From Desulfotignum sp. (lineage in GTDB: Bacteria; Desulfobacterota; Desulfobacteria; Desulfobacterales; Desulfobacteraceae): a stretch of DNA of 64,000 nt. The position numbers were made by a program, and so were the translations under genes. The DNA is taken from positions 1 to 64,000 of the forward strand of contig JAABSA010000007.1 in the NCBI GenBank assembly GCA_011390635.1. Reading direction: 5' to 3'. The notes under the pieces were generated by a model. It was given only the letters and a program-made list of their open reading frames with translations, was not told where the DNA came from and did not search any database. The number at the start of each line of letters is the position of its first letter. Position 1 is the first letter of the stretch. Below are positions 45,675 through 55,124 of the stretch, piece after piece.

Positions 45675-45695
45675 GTGCCTGCCTATCCGTTTTTT

Positions 45696-46781
45696 TCAGT
45701 TGTCAAAAAGGGTGTAATTATACTGCACCAACGCCTTTTCGTGGGACATTTCAAACCGGGTATTCCCGGTCTGGATAAGTTCTGAGGGCATATACAGCTG
45801 CAAAAATTTTTCCTGGCTGGTGATCACCGGGAAACCATAGGGCTCATTCATGTGTTTCAACGGTTTTCCGGCCGCTTTTCGCTCTTCCACAAAGGCCAGG
45901 TGTCTGTGCAGGCGCTGGTTGATCACCTCTCTTGCCAGGGGCTGCAGGGCCTGGGCTGTCCGGGTGATGGCAGAGATCAGATCTGTGTCCCTGTCATACC
46001 CCATGCTGCTGCGGCCTGCGGCCATGGCTGCGGCCATGGTGGTGCCTGTTCCCATGAAAGGGTCCAGTACCAGGTCGTTTTGAACGCAAAACATGTTGAT
46101 CAGTCTGTGGGCCAGTGCAAAAGGAAAGGCGGCGCTGCGTTTTCTGTCCGCCACATCTGCTAGAGCCTGCACTGTGCCTTTGATGTCAAACCAGATATCT
46201 GAAAACCAGGCGTTGCGCTCTTCCCAGAAAACAGCACTTTCCCGGCGCAGCTGTTTTTCTTCCAAGGTCTTGAATTCCCGTTTGTCTTTTTTGCGTAAAA
46301 TCAGGATATACTCATGTTCCAGGGTGACATAGGCACCGGCCGGCAGCATGCCGGATCCCATGAACTTGTTGGGGGCATTGGTCTGCTTGCGCCAGATAAT
46401 GCAGGGCAGACTGGTGAAACCAATATCCCGGGCAGCGGACAGAATTCTGGCGTGATTGGTATACAGGGCGAACCGTGAGTTGATAGTCCGGGTGGCATCC
46501 CCGATATTGATACAGGCAAATCCGCCGGGTTTAAGCACCCGGAAGCATTCCTCCCACACCGGGTCCAGAATCTTATGCATGGCTTCGAACGCGGCCGGAC
46601 CGTTACGTTTGGACAAAAATCTGCCGACGTCCGGATTCATTTCTTCAAACAGAAGATCCCACATTTCGATCATGGGATAGGGCGGCGAGGTCACCACCAG
46701 GTCGATGCTGTTGTCTGCCAGAGCTTCCATGCGGCGGGCATCGTTGAAAATGATTTCATGCTGTGTTTTCAGTGTTTTCAT
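45696..46781 (-). CDS. DNA adenine/cytosine-N4 methyltransferase, beta class
   Basis: 361 residues from ATG 46781. The catalytic motif IV SPPY (VVTSPPYPMIEMWD, about 30-43) comes before motif I (LVLDPFMGTGTTMAAAMAAG, about 265), the beta-class order. FACINIGDATRT and the HEYILILRKKDK region lie between. No restriction endonuclease gene is near, so it may be an orphan regulator or part of a lost system. The open frame continues upstream to 47021, but that region is a palindromic element and codes poorly. Confidence 0.87.
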   Translation of the reverse strand: MKTLKTQHEIIFNDARRMEALADNSIDLVVTSPPYPMIEMWDLLFEEMNPDVGRFLSKRNGPAAFEAMHKILDPVWEECFRVLKPGGFACINIGDATRTINSRFALYTNHARILSAARDIGFTSLPCIIWRKQTNAPNKFMGSGMLPAGAYVTLEHEYILILRKKDKREFKTLEEKQLRRESAVFWEERNAWFSDIWFDIKGTVQALADVADRKRSAAFPFALAHRLINMFCVQNDLVLDPFMGTGTTMAAAMAAGRSSMGYDRDTDLISAITRTAQALQPLAREVINQRLHRHLAFVEERKAAGKPLKHMNEPYGFPVITSQEKFLQLYMPSELIQTGNTRFEMSHEKALVQYNYTLFDN

Positions 46782-47200
46782 AAAATTTTCTGGTATCTTT
46801 TGCCGTAAATGTTTTGATATTTGCCATATGAGTGCCGGTCTTTCGACCATCCCTGGTGTGTCCTGCTCACAGGCCCGCTCCCGGAGGTGTCCTGTACCCG
46901 GACCGAGATCCTGCGTGGGCCTGTATAATGAAGGGGATGGTTCGTGAACCGTCCGTATAGTATCCGGGGTGACATTCCGGCATATCGTACCGGCCCCCTT
47001 CGGCTCTGACGGTCCGTGCACAGGACACCTCCGGGAGCTCCCTTCACGTTCTCATAAAACGTATGCTTTTATAGCAGATATCCAGGTGAAAGTAAAAATG
47101 TTTCACCGCGCATAAGGTCGTTCAACTTGCATTTGCATGGGGCAGTGACTATAGTCAGGCAGTATGGATATAAATACAAAAGAGAAAACAGGAGCGGATC
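46782..47200. other. Intergenic region with long inverted repeat
   Basis: 419 bases between the methyltransferase and the DksA-like gene, mostly taken by the inverted-repeat element at 46877-47038. The rest (47040-47200) is AT-rich and probably holds the promoter of the DksA-like gene, though no clear elements stand out. Confidence 0.5.
46877..47038. repeat. 162-base inverted-repeat element, possible structured RNA or mobile remnant
   Basis: Arms GCTCCCGGAGGTGTCCTGT (46877-46895) and its complement near 47020-47038 match perfectly and extend with mismatches through CGGACCG to about 28 bases. The inside has a palindrome GGTTCGTGAACC (46939-46950) and other short repeats. A cruciform or long hairpin RNA is possible. 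On the minus strand the segment GAGCCG ... CGGACGGTTC recalls group II intron ends, but the match is loose. Only this copy is visible in the window. Confidence 0.5.
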
Positions 47201-47467
47201 ATGGCGGTGGGATGGGCGAAAGACGGGGCGGTTCAGGAACAGATTGATGCCAGTGTGGCCGATGCGGTCAAGCGGGCCAGAAACAGCCTGGCTGGCGGTG
47301 AAAGCAGAACCCATTGCGGAGTGTGCGGGGAACCAATCCCCGAACCCCGGCGCAAAGCGCTGCCCGGTGTGCGGTTGTGCATCGGATGTCAATCGGAAAT
47401 AGAAAAACACCAGACCATGTCCGGCCTCTTTAACCGGCGGGGCAGCAAAGACAGTCAGCTGAAGTAG
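47201..47467 (+). CDS. DksA/TraR-type C4 zinc-finger protein (YbiI-like)
   Basis: 88 residues, ACAGGAGCGG ribosome site. A helical N-terminus (QIDASVADAVKRARNSLAGG) is followed by C-G-V-C and C-I-G-C (HCGVCGEPIPEPRRKALPGV, then RLCIGCQSEIEK), the TraR/YbiI zinc ribbon. It lacks the long coiled coil of DksA, so it is a TraR-like short member. It may bind RNA polymerase's secondary channel; this is family knowledge, not shown here. Confidence 0.85.
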   Translation: MAVGWAKDGAVQEQIDASVADAVKRARNSLAGGESRTHCGVCGEPIPEPRRKALPGVRLCIGCQSEIEKHQTMSGLFNRRGSKDSQLK

Positions 47468-47576
47468 TTTGAAAAATCACGACCGCCCCGGTGGCTGCAG
47501 GATATCCACTGGGGATGGATACCTGCCGGATGGTATGAAATTTTACATGTGCTGGTCTTGGGGTGTCTGCCGGCAG

Positions 47577-48755
47577 TTATCGGACAGGCGTGGCCGTGTC
47601 ATTGATCACAGCCGTTTTGCGCCGGATCACCAGGGCGGTGATCACCAGAAGCACTGCCAGTCCGGCCAGGGCCGGGGTGAAATTATGATAGGTGTCAAAC
47701 ACAAATCCGGCCAGGATGGGAGACAGGGATGCCGGGATATTGGCGGTAAACAGCCACCCGTATACCTGGGAGATGTGGTTGCTGCCCCAGCTTCTGGAAG
47801 CGCTGGACACATAAATTACCAGGACCCCGCCATAATTGAATCCAGTCACAAGAGCGAATGCCAAGAATCCTGGTGCGGATCCGGTGAGCAGCGGGGCTGA
47901 TGCCAGGATAGCTGCCTGGCACAGCAGATTGGCCAGAATGGCGGTGGATGATTGCATCCGGTCAAACAGCCCCCCCCAGATGATCCGGCCGGCGGCATTG
48001 GCCAGGGCAAAGAGAGAGACGGCTGTGATGCCGATTTCTGCAGCATTGCCGTTGCCGTGAAACAGTTCCTTTAGATTGGCATTCACAGCAAATCCGGCCG
48101 CCAGTCCCATGAACATGGCCAGATACAGGATATAAAAATTTTCATGAGAGATCACCTGTACCGGTTTCAGGCGTAAGACAGGAATGTTTGGTATTTTTGC
48201 TTCTGGAAAGTGCATCACGCTGCCGGAAAGGACCACCAGGCAGAAAAACAGGATGCCGAAAACAAAAAAGGTCTGGAAAGGGGTATATCCCAGAGAATTA
48301 ATCAGAACCCCCCCCACCTGGCTGACCATGGCAGCGCCCCCGCCGAAACCGGCCACAGCAATGCCGGTGACAAGGCCTTTGGATTGTGGAAACCAGCGGA
48401 TGCATACGGCAATGGGTACGATATAGGCCATGCCGGCGCCTATGCCGGCAAGGCCCCCGATCCCCAGGATGGTGAGCACGAAACTGTGGCTGCCGAGGCC
48501 TGCCAGAAGCCACCCCCCGCCAAAAAGAACCCCTCCTGCCATGGCACTGATCCGGGGACCGATTTTAGGCAGAAAGCCCCCGGCAACCATCATGGTCAAA
48601 GGAAAGACAAAATAAAACACGGTAAAAGGGATCTGAACCGGCCCCTGGGATAGCCCGGTCAACCCTTTGAGAGGCTGAACATAGACACTCCAGGAATAGG
48701 TGGCCCCGAGGCAGAACTGCATGAGTACAGCTGAAACAAGGATGAGATATCTCAT
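47577..48755 (-). CDS. OFA-type major facilitator transporter
   Basis: 392 residues and about twelve membrane helices. It starts MRYLILVSAVLMQFCLGATY and SWSVYVQPLKGLTG, as in the oxalate/formate antiporter (OFA) group. GGLAGIGAGMAYIVPIAVCI and RWFPQSKGLVTGIAVAGFGG are the typical family segments. It would exchange or co-transport small carboxylates. It follows the peptide-type ABC genes by 93 bases on the same strand and may be part of that transcript, for example handling a product acid of methyl-compound breakdown. Confidence 0.88.
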   Translation of the reverse strand: MRYLILVSAVLMQFCLGATYSWSVYVQPLKGLTGLSQGPVQIPFTVFYFVFPLTMMVAGGFLPKIGPRISAMAGGVLFGGGWLLAGLGSHSFVLTILGIGGLAGIGAGMAYIVPIAVCIRWFPQSKGLVTGIAVAGFGGGAAMVSQVGGVLINSLGYTPFQTFFVFGILFFCLVVLSGSVMHFPEAKIPNIPVLRLKPVQVISHENFYILYLAMFMGLAAGFAVNANLKELFHGNGNAAEIGITAVSLFALANAAGRIIWGGLFDRMQSSTAILANLLCQAAILASAPLLTGSAPGFLAFALVTGFNYGGVLVIYVSSASRSWGSNHISQVYGWLFTANIPASLSPILAGFVFDTYHNFTPALAGLAVLLVITALVIRRKTAVINDTATPVR

Positions 48756-48848
48756 GGGTGATTGTACCGGTCAGGCCAAGTTTTTGCGGCCGGTCCTGTA
48801 AAAAGGTTTCAGGTCGGCAACAGGGTTTTCATGGTATATTTCCTTTTA

Positions 48849-51014
48849 TCAGGCAGTCGCCAGCATCATGCGTTCATCTCCCCGCTCCATGGCCAGTTCC
48901 GTGAGTTTGTCCGCAGGAATATGGCACAAAATTTTGTGCCCGTTTGGCAGCCGCTGAAATTCAGGTTTTTTCTGTTCACAGATTTTGCCGTTATCCGGCA
49001 GCACGGAACGTCTTGGGCACCGGGTATGAAAACAGCACCCCGACGGCCGGTTGGTGGGGCTGGGTACCTCCCCGGACAGGATAATGGACTGGCGCCGGGC
49101 CGAAGGGTCCGGGATGGGAACAGAGGACAAAAGCGCTTCGGAATAGGGGTGATAGGGTGGTGGATAAATGGCGGACACCGGTCCGAACTCCACGATTTCC
49201 CCCAGGTACATGACCGCCACAAGATCGGAAATAAACCGCACTACGCTCAGATCATGGGCAATAAAGATCATGGTGGAGCCCATGCTTTCCTTGATCTCAT
49301 TGAGCAGGTTCAGCACCGCTGCCGCCACTGATACATCCAGGGCGGATACGGGTTCGTCACAGATGACCAGAGACGGCCTGCTGGCCAAAGCCCTGGCAAT
49401 ACCGATGCGCTGTTTTTCTCCACCGGAAAGCTGCCGGGGATACCGGTCATAATAATAGTCTGCCAGTTTTACCGCCTTGAGGAGACGTTCCACTTCCTGG
49501 CGTACTTTCCTTTTCGGAACGGTTTTGAACTTGTGGATGGGCCGGGCGATCTGTGCCCCCACGGAATAGGAGGGGTTCAGGGTGGAATCCGGGTTCTGAA
49601 ATACCATCTGCAGTTCCCGGATCAACGACAGGTCCCGTTTCTGGGCCGGCAGGTTCAGGTCGATACCCATGAGTTCCACCGTGCCGCCTGTGAGTTCTTC
49701 CAGACCGATGATGCCTTTCACCAGGGTACTTTTGCCGCAGCCCGATTCCCCCACGATGCCCAGGGTTGTGCCCTTGAGAACCTTCAGGGAGATGTCATCC
49801 ACTGCTTTGACATGTGATTTTTTTTCCAGGCCCAGAATGGCCCGCAAAGAGGGATTTTGTTCCGGATAATACAGTTTCATGTTCCGGATATTCAGCAGTG
49901 TGTCCATGGAAGTGAAATCATCGTCCCCTTCAGCCATCTGAATGACGGAATCCTTCTGACCCCGGGAATAATCATCATAGGGTACCTTCAGGGTTTCTCT
50001 GCCCAGAAAGCAGCGGGACCAGTGATCTTCGGATATGGCCAGCAGCTCGGGGTGCTGTGAGGTGCAGTTGGCGGTGAGGCTTTTGTCCTCTAGGTGTGTG
50101 CCTTCCAGGCGCCAGTCGCACCTGGGGGCGAAGATACAGGCATCAAGGTCTCGTTCCGCCGGGTCCGGCACCCGTCCACGTATGGACCACAGACGGTTGT
50201 TGGACAAGCTGTCCCCCAGGCGGGGCACACAACACAAAAGTCCCCGGGTATAGGGATGGGCCGGGTTGGCAAACAGGTCCTTTATGGGGCCCTGTTCCAC
50301 CATTTCACCTGCATACATGACGCAAAGCCGGTCACTCACCTTGGCCACCACTCCCAGGTTGTGGGTGATGAAGATGATCCCGGTATTGAAATCTTTTTTC
50401 AGATCCTCTACCAGATCCAGGACCGCCGCTTCCACGGTTACGTCCAATGCCGTGGTGGGTTCGTCCATGATGAGCAGAGAGGGGTTGTTGAGCAGGGCCA
50501 TGGCTATCACCACCCGCTGCTGCTGGCCCCCGGATATCATGTGGACATACCGGTTCATCACATTGGCGGCATCCGGCATGTACACCCGTTCCAGCATGGC
50601 GATACACCGGTTTCGTGCCTCCTTCGACGTTATGTCGGTGTGGGCCGTGAGCACCTCTGTGAGCTGGGTCCCGATGGTCAAAGACGGGTTCAGGGCCTGC
50701 ATGGGATCCTGGTATACCATGGAGATGTTGTTGCCCCGGATTTTGCGCAGCTCCGCCTTGGGGGTGCCCACCATTTCCCTTCCCATGAACTTGATGCTGC
50801 CCCCCACTACTTTGCCGTTGGAACCTAAAAAATCAAGAATACCAAATGCAATGGTGCTTTTGCCGCATCCTGATTCCCCCACCACCCCCACGGTCTGTCC
50901 CTGCCTGACGGTGAAATTGACACCCCTGACCGCAGGTACCAATTGTTTGCGGGTCTGGTAGGAAATGGCCAGGTCCTTGACTTCCAATACCGGTATATCT
51001 GATGCATGTTCCAT
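48849..51014 (-). CDS. Fused peptide-type ABC transporter ATPase (DppD-DppF)
   Basis: 721 residues with two ABC domains. The first has Walker A GVVGESGCGKSTIAFGIL (about 37-54), signature ISGGQQQRVVIAMALL and Walker B LLIMDEPTTALD. The second has GIVGESGCGKSTLVKGII (about 410), LSGGEKQRIGIARALA and LVICDEPVSALD. Each ends with an oligopeptide-type C-terminal Cys region (FAPRCDWR, then CCFHTRCPRRSVLPDNGKIC). Fusion of DppD and DppF in one chain is common. It powers the importer with the adjacent permeases. A hairpin separates it from the permease genes. Confidence 0.93.
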   Translation of the reverse strand: MEHASDIPVLEVKDLAISYQTRKQLVPAVRGVNFTVRQGQTVGVVGESGCGKSTIAFGILDFLGSNGKVVGGSIKFMGREMVGTPKAELRKIRGNNISMVYQDPMQALNPSLTIGTQLTEVLTAHTDITSKEARNRCIAMLERVYMPDAANVMNRYVHMISGGQQQRVVIAMALLNNPSLLIMDEPTTALDVTVEAAVLDLVEDLKKDFNTGIIFITHNLGVVAKVSDRLCVMYAGEMVEQGPIKDLFANPAHPYTRGLLCCVPRLGDSLSNNRLWSIRGRVPDPAERDLDACIFAPRCDWRLEGTHLEDKSLTANCTSQHPELLAISEDHWSRCFLGRETLKVPYDDYSRGQKDSVIQMAEGDDDFTSMDTLLNIRNMKLYYPEQNPSLRAILGLEKKSHVKAVDDISLKVLKGTTLGIVGESGCGKSTLVKGIIGLEELTGGTVELMGIDLNLPAQKRDLSLIRELQMVFQNPDSTLNPSYSVGAQIARPIHKFKTVPKRKVRQEVERLLKAVKLADYYYDRYPRQLSGGEKQRIGIARALASRPSLVICDEPVSALDVSVAAAVLNLLNEIKESMGSTMIFIAHDLSVVRFISDLVAVMYLGEIVEFGPVSAIYPPPYHPYSEALLSSVPIPDPSARRQSIILSGEVPSPTNRPSGCCFHTRCPRRSVLPDNGKICEQKKPEFQRLPNGHKILCHIPADKLTELAMERGDERMMLATA

Positions 51015-51035
51015 AGGATCGCTTTCGTTGTCAGG

Positions 51036-51059
51036 GCCGGGCAGCAGGTGCTGCCCGGC
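51036..51059 (-). terminator. Hairpin between permease and ATPase genes
   Basis: GCCGGGCAGCA (51036-51046) and TGCTGCCCGGC (51049-51059) form a perfect 11-base stem with a 2-base loop. Lacking a T run, it is more likely a message-stabilising element than a terminator. Confidence 0.45.
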
Positions 51060-51065
51060 ACATGG

Positions 51066-51983
51066 TTACTGATATCTCATGGATTCTTCCCGAATCCCAT
51101 CTGCCAGGAGATTAAGCCCCACCACCAGCGAAGCGATGGCAAGGGACGGCCACAGGGCTGCATACGGGTTGCCTGTCAGGATAAAGGCCCGTCCTTTGGC
51201 AACCATGGAACCCCAGTCCGGTGATGGCGGCGGCATGCCAAGGCCCAAAAATCCCAGGGTTCCCATGGCAAAGATGGCATACCCGATCCTGAGCATGGCA
51301 TCGATGATGATGGGGCCCCGGGTGTTGGGCAGGATTTCCACAAACATGATGAACCAGGCGCTTTCCCCCCGGGTCTCTGCCGCCCGGATATATTCACGGG
51401 TTTTGATGTCCAGGGTCAGACTCCTTACCAGCCGGGCGATGCCCGGCACCCCCACAATGGAAATGGCGATGACCACATTGACTGCGGATGCACCGATAGC
51501 GACCACGATGATCAGATAGAGCAGGATGACCGGTATGGCCATCATGGCATCCAGAAGCCGCATGACAAGTTCGTCGAGCCATCCGCCCTTATAGCCGCCG
51601 ATCAACCCCAAAGTGGCACCGATGAGCAGGGCCACCACCACTCCCCAGATGGCGGTACCCCCGGGCAGAGATATGTTTTCCGATACCGGCAGCACCACCA
51701 GAACCACCCGGGCGCCATAGATCAGCCGTGTCCAAAGGTCTCTTCCCAGTTCGTCGGTGCCCAGGATATGCTGGGCAGACGGTCCCTGGTTGGGGGCTTT
51801 CCAGTCCTGTTCAAAAGGGGTGTACGGGGTGAGAAACGGGGCGAACAGGGCCACAAACACCCAGAACAGGACAATGACCAGTCCCACCATGGCGATTTTG
51901 GAACTGAGCAGGATGGTGAACATGTCCTTGAGCCGTATTTTTTTGGTTTTTGTTGTATTTTGGGTTTCAACTGTTTCAGGCAT
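51066..51983 (-). CDS. Peptide-type ABC permease (DppC-like)
   Basis: 305 residues, about six membrane helices. The start has the DppC TM1 (SKIAMVGLVIVLFWVFVALF) and the periplasmic HILGTDELGRDLWTRLIYGA motif. The coupling loop RSLTLDIKTREYIRAAETRG and GPIIIDAMLRIGYAIFAMG follow. It overlaps the DppB-like gene by eight bases and forms the translocation pore with it. Confidence 0.93.
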   Translation of the reverse strand: MPETVETQNTTKTKKIRLKDMFTILLSSKIAMVGLVIVLFWVFVALFAPFLTPYTPFEQDWKAPNQGPSAQHILGTDELGRDLWTRLIYGARVVLVVLPVSENISLPGGTAIWGVVVALLIGATLGLIGGYKGGWLDELVMRLLDAMMAIPVILLYLIIVVAIGASAVNVVIAISIVGVPGIARLVRSLTLDIKTREYIRAAETRGESAWFIMFVEILPNTRGPIIIDAMLRIGYAIFAMGTLGFLGLGMPPPSPDWGSMVAKGRAFILTGNPYAALWPSLAIASLVVGLNLLADGIREESMRYQ

Positions 51984-53274
51984 ACCGTATCCTCGGATTC
52001 AAAAAGGTGTAGATGATGTCGGCCACCAGCTGGGTGCCGACGGCCACCAGCACCATGATCATGGCACCGGCTTCCAGGGCGTTGAAATCTTTATACAGTG
52101 CTGATTCCAGCAGATAGGCCCCCAGTCCCGGGTATCCAAACACCACCTCCACGATGACGATCCCCCCCAGCAGCCAGTTGACATGGAGCATGATCACGGT
52201 GATGGGGGCGATGAGGGCGTTTTTCACTGCATGCTTGAACACCACTTTTTTATAAGGGAGCCCCTTGAGAAATGCGGTGCGGATATAGGGTGATTTCATG
52301 ACCTCCACCATGGAGGCACGGGTGATGCGCAGTATATATCCCAGTTCGATGAGGGTGAGGGTGAGCACCGGCAGGATCAGCATCATGGGCTTTTCCCAGG
52401 GCGCAGACGTGCCCAGAACTGCAGCACCCGGCAGCCATCCCAGCCAGACGGAAAAGATCAGGGTCAGAAAAATACCGGTGGCAAACTCCGGCACCACGGA
52501 AAACATCATGCCGCCCACCGATAAGAACCGGTCCTTGACAGATCCTTCCTGAAGTCCGGCAATCAGCCCCAAAAGCAGGGCCAGGGGCATGACAATGACA
52601 AAGGCGGTGCCTGCCAGGACCACGGAGTTGCGTAATCTGGTCCACAGGCTTTTGTTCACCGGCCGGCCGGTGCGGAAAGAAACACCGGGATCACCTCTGA
52701 CAAATCCTTTTTTCAAAGGGATGTAGTCTTTGGGGCCGCCGGAACTTTCCATCCACCCCTTGCCCATGACAAACACAAACATGGTTTCGGTTTCACCCTT
52801 GACCCAGCGAACCGCATGGTTCTGGCGGTCAATCCCCCAGAATTGCTGTTTGCCGTCTTCGATTTCCTGCCACCGGCCATTGTCCACATATTCTGTTTTT
52901 TCACCGTCCTCGGTAATAACAATGGCCACCAGATCATCCCCGTCCACTTTCCAGCGGATCAATGCCCCGTCTTTTCTGACGGCCCACCACTCCTCAAAAT
53001 CTTCTTCCGTGGTGATCCGCTTCAGGGGCATGCCGATTTGTTTTTCAGCGATCCAGTCGTTGCCGGCGATCCAGTGCAGGTACCGCACATACATGGGCTG
53101 GTCCAGGCCGTTCTGCCGTATAAAGGCGGCTTCCTGTTCCGGGGTGATAAAGGCCCCCAGCACATTTTTGGCAATGTTGCCGGGGGAGGATTCGGCAATG
53201 ACAAAAACCGCCACTGACACCAGGATCATGGTCAGCAGCAACAGGAAGAACCTTCGGAGAATAAAGACAATCAT
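51976..53274 (-). CDS. Peptide-type ABC permease (DppB-like) with large periplasmic insert
   Basis: 432 residues; DppB proteins usually have 305-340. TM1 (FILRRFFLLLLTMILVSVAV) and the PGN segment near residue 30 are normal, but about 120 residues are inserted between YLHWIAGN (about 70) and the usual DPGVSFRTGRPVNKSLW (about 197). The insert has repeated Trp- and Asp-rich strands (GALIRWKVDGDDLVAIVITE, GRWQEIEDGKQQFWGIDRQN). It should lie in the periplasm where the binding protein docks. The C-terminal membrane core and coupling loop (MKSPYIRTAFLKGLPYKKVV) are typical. Confidence 0.9.
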   Translation of the reverse strand: MIVFILRRFFLLLLTMILVSVAVFVIAESSPGNIAKNVLGAFITPEQEAAFIRQNGLDQPMYVRYLHWIAGNDWIAEKQIGMPLKRITTEEDFEEWWAVRKDGALIRWKVDGDDLVAIVITEDGEKTEYVDNGRWQEIEDGKQQFWGIDRQNHAVRWVKGETETMFVFVMGKGWMESSGGPKDYIPLKKGFVRGDPGVSFRTGRPVNKSLWTRLRNSVVLAGTAFVIVMPLALLLGLIAGLQEGSVKDRFLSVGGMMFSVVPEFATGIFLTLIFSVWLGWLPGAAVLGTSAPWEKPMMLILPVLTLTLIELGYILRITRASMVEVMKSPYIRTAFLKGLPYKKVVFKHAVKNALIAPITVIMLHVNWLLGGIVIVEVVFGYPGLGAYLLESALYKDFNALEAGAMIMVLVAVGTQLVADIIYTFLNPRIRYA

Positions 53275-53300
53275 AAAATTCCCTGTCCCTTGGTTTCAGG

Positions 53301-53332
53301 TGCCCGCACGCAGAAAATCTGCTGTGCGGGCA
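53301..53332 (-). terminator. Intra-operon hairpin after solute-binding protein gene
   Basis: TGCCCGCACGCAGA (53301-53314) pairs with TCTGC-T-GTGCGGGCA (53318-53332) with one bulge and a three-base loop. It sits just after the binding-protein stop and would raise its level over the permeases. Confidence 0.55.
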
Positions 53333-53346
53333 GCACAGGTTTTTAT

Positions 53347-54990
53347 TTATGCAAACGAGACATCATTGAACAGCATGAATCCGTTGGGATGCCCTTCCAG
53401 GCCCTTGACATTGCTCCTGGATACCATCCAGACAGCCCGCCAGTAACCGATGCCGATGGAGCCCCTTTCATACTGGATTTTCTGGAGTCTGCAGAACAGT
53501 TTTCTGCGTTCATCAACATCCAGGGTGCCGTTGGCTTTTTCCAGGATCTGAGAAAATTCCTCATCCACCCACCGGCTTTCATTCCAGGCCACAGGCTTGC
53601 CGTCTGTGTCAGCCTTGTACGCCAGGTTCAGGACCATGGTGCCCAGGGGACGGTGGGTCCAGGGGGTGATACCGAAATCCACTTCCGTCCATTTTTCCCA
53701 GTACTGGCTGTTGGGCATGGTCTGCAGGTTGATCTTGAATCCGCCGGCAATGGCATCCTGCTTGAGAATTTCCGCATACCGCACCACATCCGGCCATCCG
53801 GAACCAACCGCCAGGGTGACTTCCAGGCCGTCGGGATACCCGGCTTCGGCCAGCAGCTTTTTGGAAGCTTCAGGATCATATGCCGGAATGGGCATTTCAC
53901 AGTATTCAGGGTGCAGCTGGTACACATGGAAATCCTGGCCTTCAAGTCCCTGTCCCATGTATGCCAGTGCCAGAATTTTTTCATGGTTGTGGCATTTTCT
54001 CATGGCCAGTCTGACTTTTTCATTGTCCCAGGGCTTTAGATCCACCCGCATGCGCAGCACCCGTGCAGAGGCAGTGGGAGCCGCCAGAATGCTGATTTTG
54101 GGGTCATCCTTGAGCGCCCGGAAAATGTCGGTGCCGCCGATATCGGACAGGTCGATAAAATCGATGTCTTCACTCTTGATGGCGGAAATCATGGGGGCGG
54201 TTTCGGTTCCCATGTCAAGAAAATGCATCGCATCCAGATAGGGCAGGGGTTTGCCGTCTACCCCTTTCTGCCAGTAGTCGGACCGGGCCTTGACCACTGC
54301 CAGTTCGCCTTCTCTGTAGGTTTCAAGGGTATAGGGGCCGGTGCCGTGGGGCGCCTTGAGAAAATCCCCTTCAAAGGTTTTGTGGTTGAGTACCTGTGCC
54401 GGATACTGGAAGAAGTCTTCCGGGATCGAGATGGAGGGAACCCTCAAGTGCAGCTTGATTTGATAGTCATTTGTTTTTTCAATATCGTTGGCACTCAGAT
54501 ATCCTCCCACCAGGCCTTTCATGGAGGAGCCCACACTCTCATCCAGCCACTGGTTTATAGTGAAGATCACGTCATCTGCGCTAAAGGTATCGCCGTTGTT
54601 GAATTTGACGTTTTTTCTCACGTTCAGTGTCCAGGTTTTCAGGTCGTCACTGGCATCCCAGCTTTCCAAAAGATAGGGATGCGTAATGTTTTTTCCGTCT
54701 GTGAGGGTCAGATACTCGGCCACCTGGCGGGTTACGTTGGATGCAGCGATCCAGGAATAGGTGGCGGGATGGGCGATTTTCTGAAGCGCGGTGGCAACCT
54801 TGAGGGTGCCGCCGCGTTTTACATTGCCGGCAAAGGCTTTCGTGGTCCAGGAAAGCCCTGCCATCTGGGTTGCCGTAAACGCAGACACCCCCAGCAGGGT
54901 AGAATACCGCAAAAATTCTCTTCTGGAAAGTTTGCCTTTCTCCATGTCATTTTTCATGTCATGTACTGCCGGATGAATTCTTTGTTTCAT
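53347..54990 (-). CDS. Tat-exported peptide/opine-type solute-binding protein (SBP_5)
   Basis: 547 residues from ATG 54990, with AAGGAGGCAAGC upstream. A twin-arginine signal ([20 protein letters not shown], cleavage near KAFA-GN) replaces the usual Sec signal, so it is exported folded by Tat. The SBP_5 core is seen in [40 protein letters not shown] and later [20 protein letters not shown]. Family ligands include peptides, opines, nickel and modified amino acids. The next gene upstream encodes an MttB homologue, suggesting a methylated amine-type ligand. The ligand is not known. Confidence 0.9.
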   Translation of the reverse strand: MKQRIHPAVHDMKNDMEKGKLSRREFLRYSTLLGVSAFTATQMAGLSWTTKAFAGNVKRGGTLKVATALQKIAHPATYSWIAASNVTRQVAEYLTLTDGKNITHPYLLESWDASDDLKTWTLNVRKNVKFNNGDTFSADDVIFTINQWLDESVGSSMKGLVGGYLSANDIEKTNDYQIKLHLRVPSISIPEDFFQYPAQVLNHKTFEGDFLKAPHGTGPYTLETYREGELAVVKARSDYWQKGVDGKPLPYLDAMHFLDMGTETAPMISAIKSEDIDFIDLSDIGGTDIFRALKDDPKISILAAPTASARVLRMRVDLKPWDNEKVRLAMRKCHNHEKILALAYMGQGLEGQDFHVYQLHPEYCEMPIPAYDPEASKKLLAEAGYPDGLEVTLAVGSGWPDVVRYAEILKQDAIAGGFKINLQTMPNSQYWEKWTEVDFGITPWTHRPLGTMVLNLAYKADTDGKPVAWNESRWVDEEFSQILEKANGTLDVDERRKLFCRLQKIQYERGSIGIGYWRAVWMVSRSNVKGLEGHPNGFMLFNDVSFA

Positions 54991-55124
54991 GCTTGCCTCC
55001 TTTTTTTTTATGGTGGATGATACAGTATTTTTATACAAATCCCTGGTCCGTTGAATCTGTATGGTTATTACATGCCAGGCTGTTTAATGCAATTTTTTTT
55101 ACTTGTTTTTTTAATAAAGGTGCT

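Noticed and set aside
46782-47021. N-terminal extension of the DNA methyltransferase
   Set aside because: It runs through the inverted-repeat element, has no ribosome site and no family match; the start at 46781 fits motif spacing.
46877-47038. Group II intron fragment
   Set aside because: Only a loose likeness to domain V ends; no reverse transcriptase or clear domain V/VI fold, so not called.
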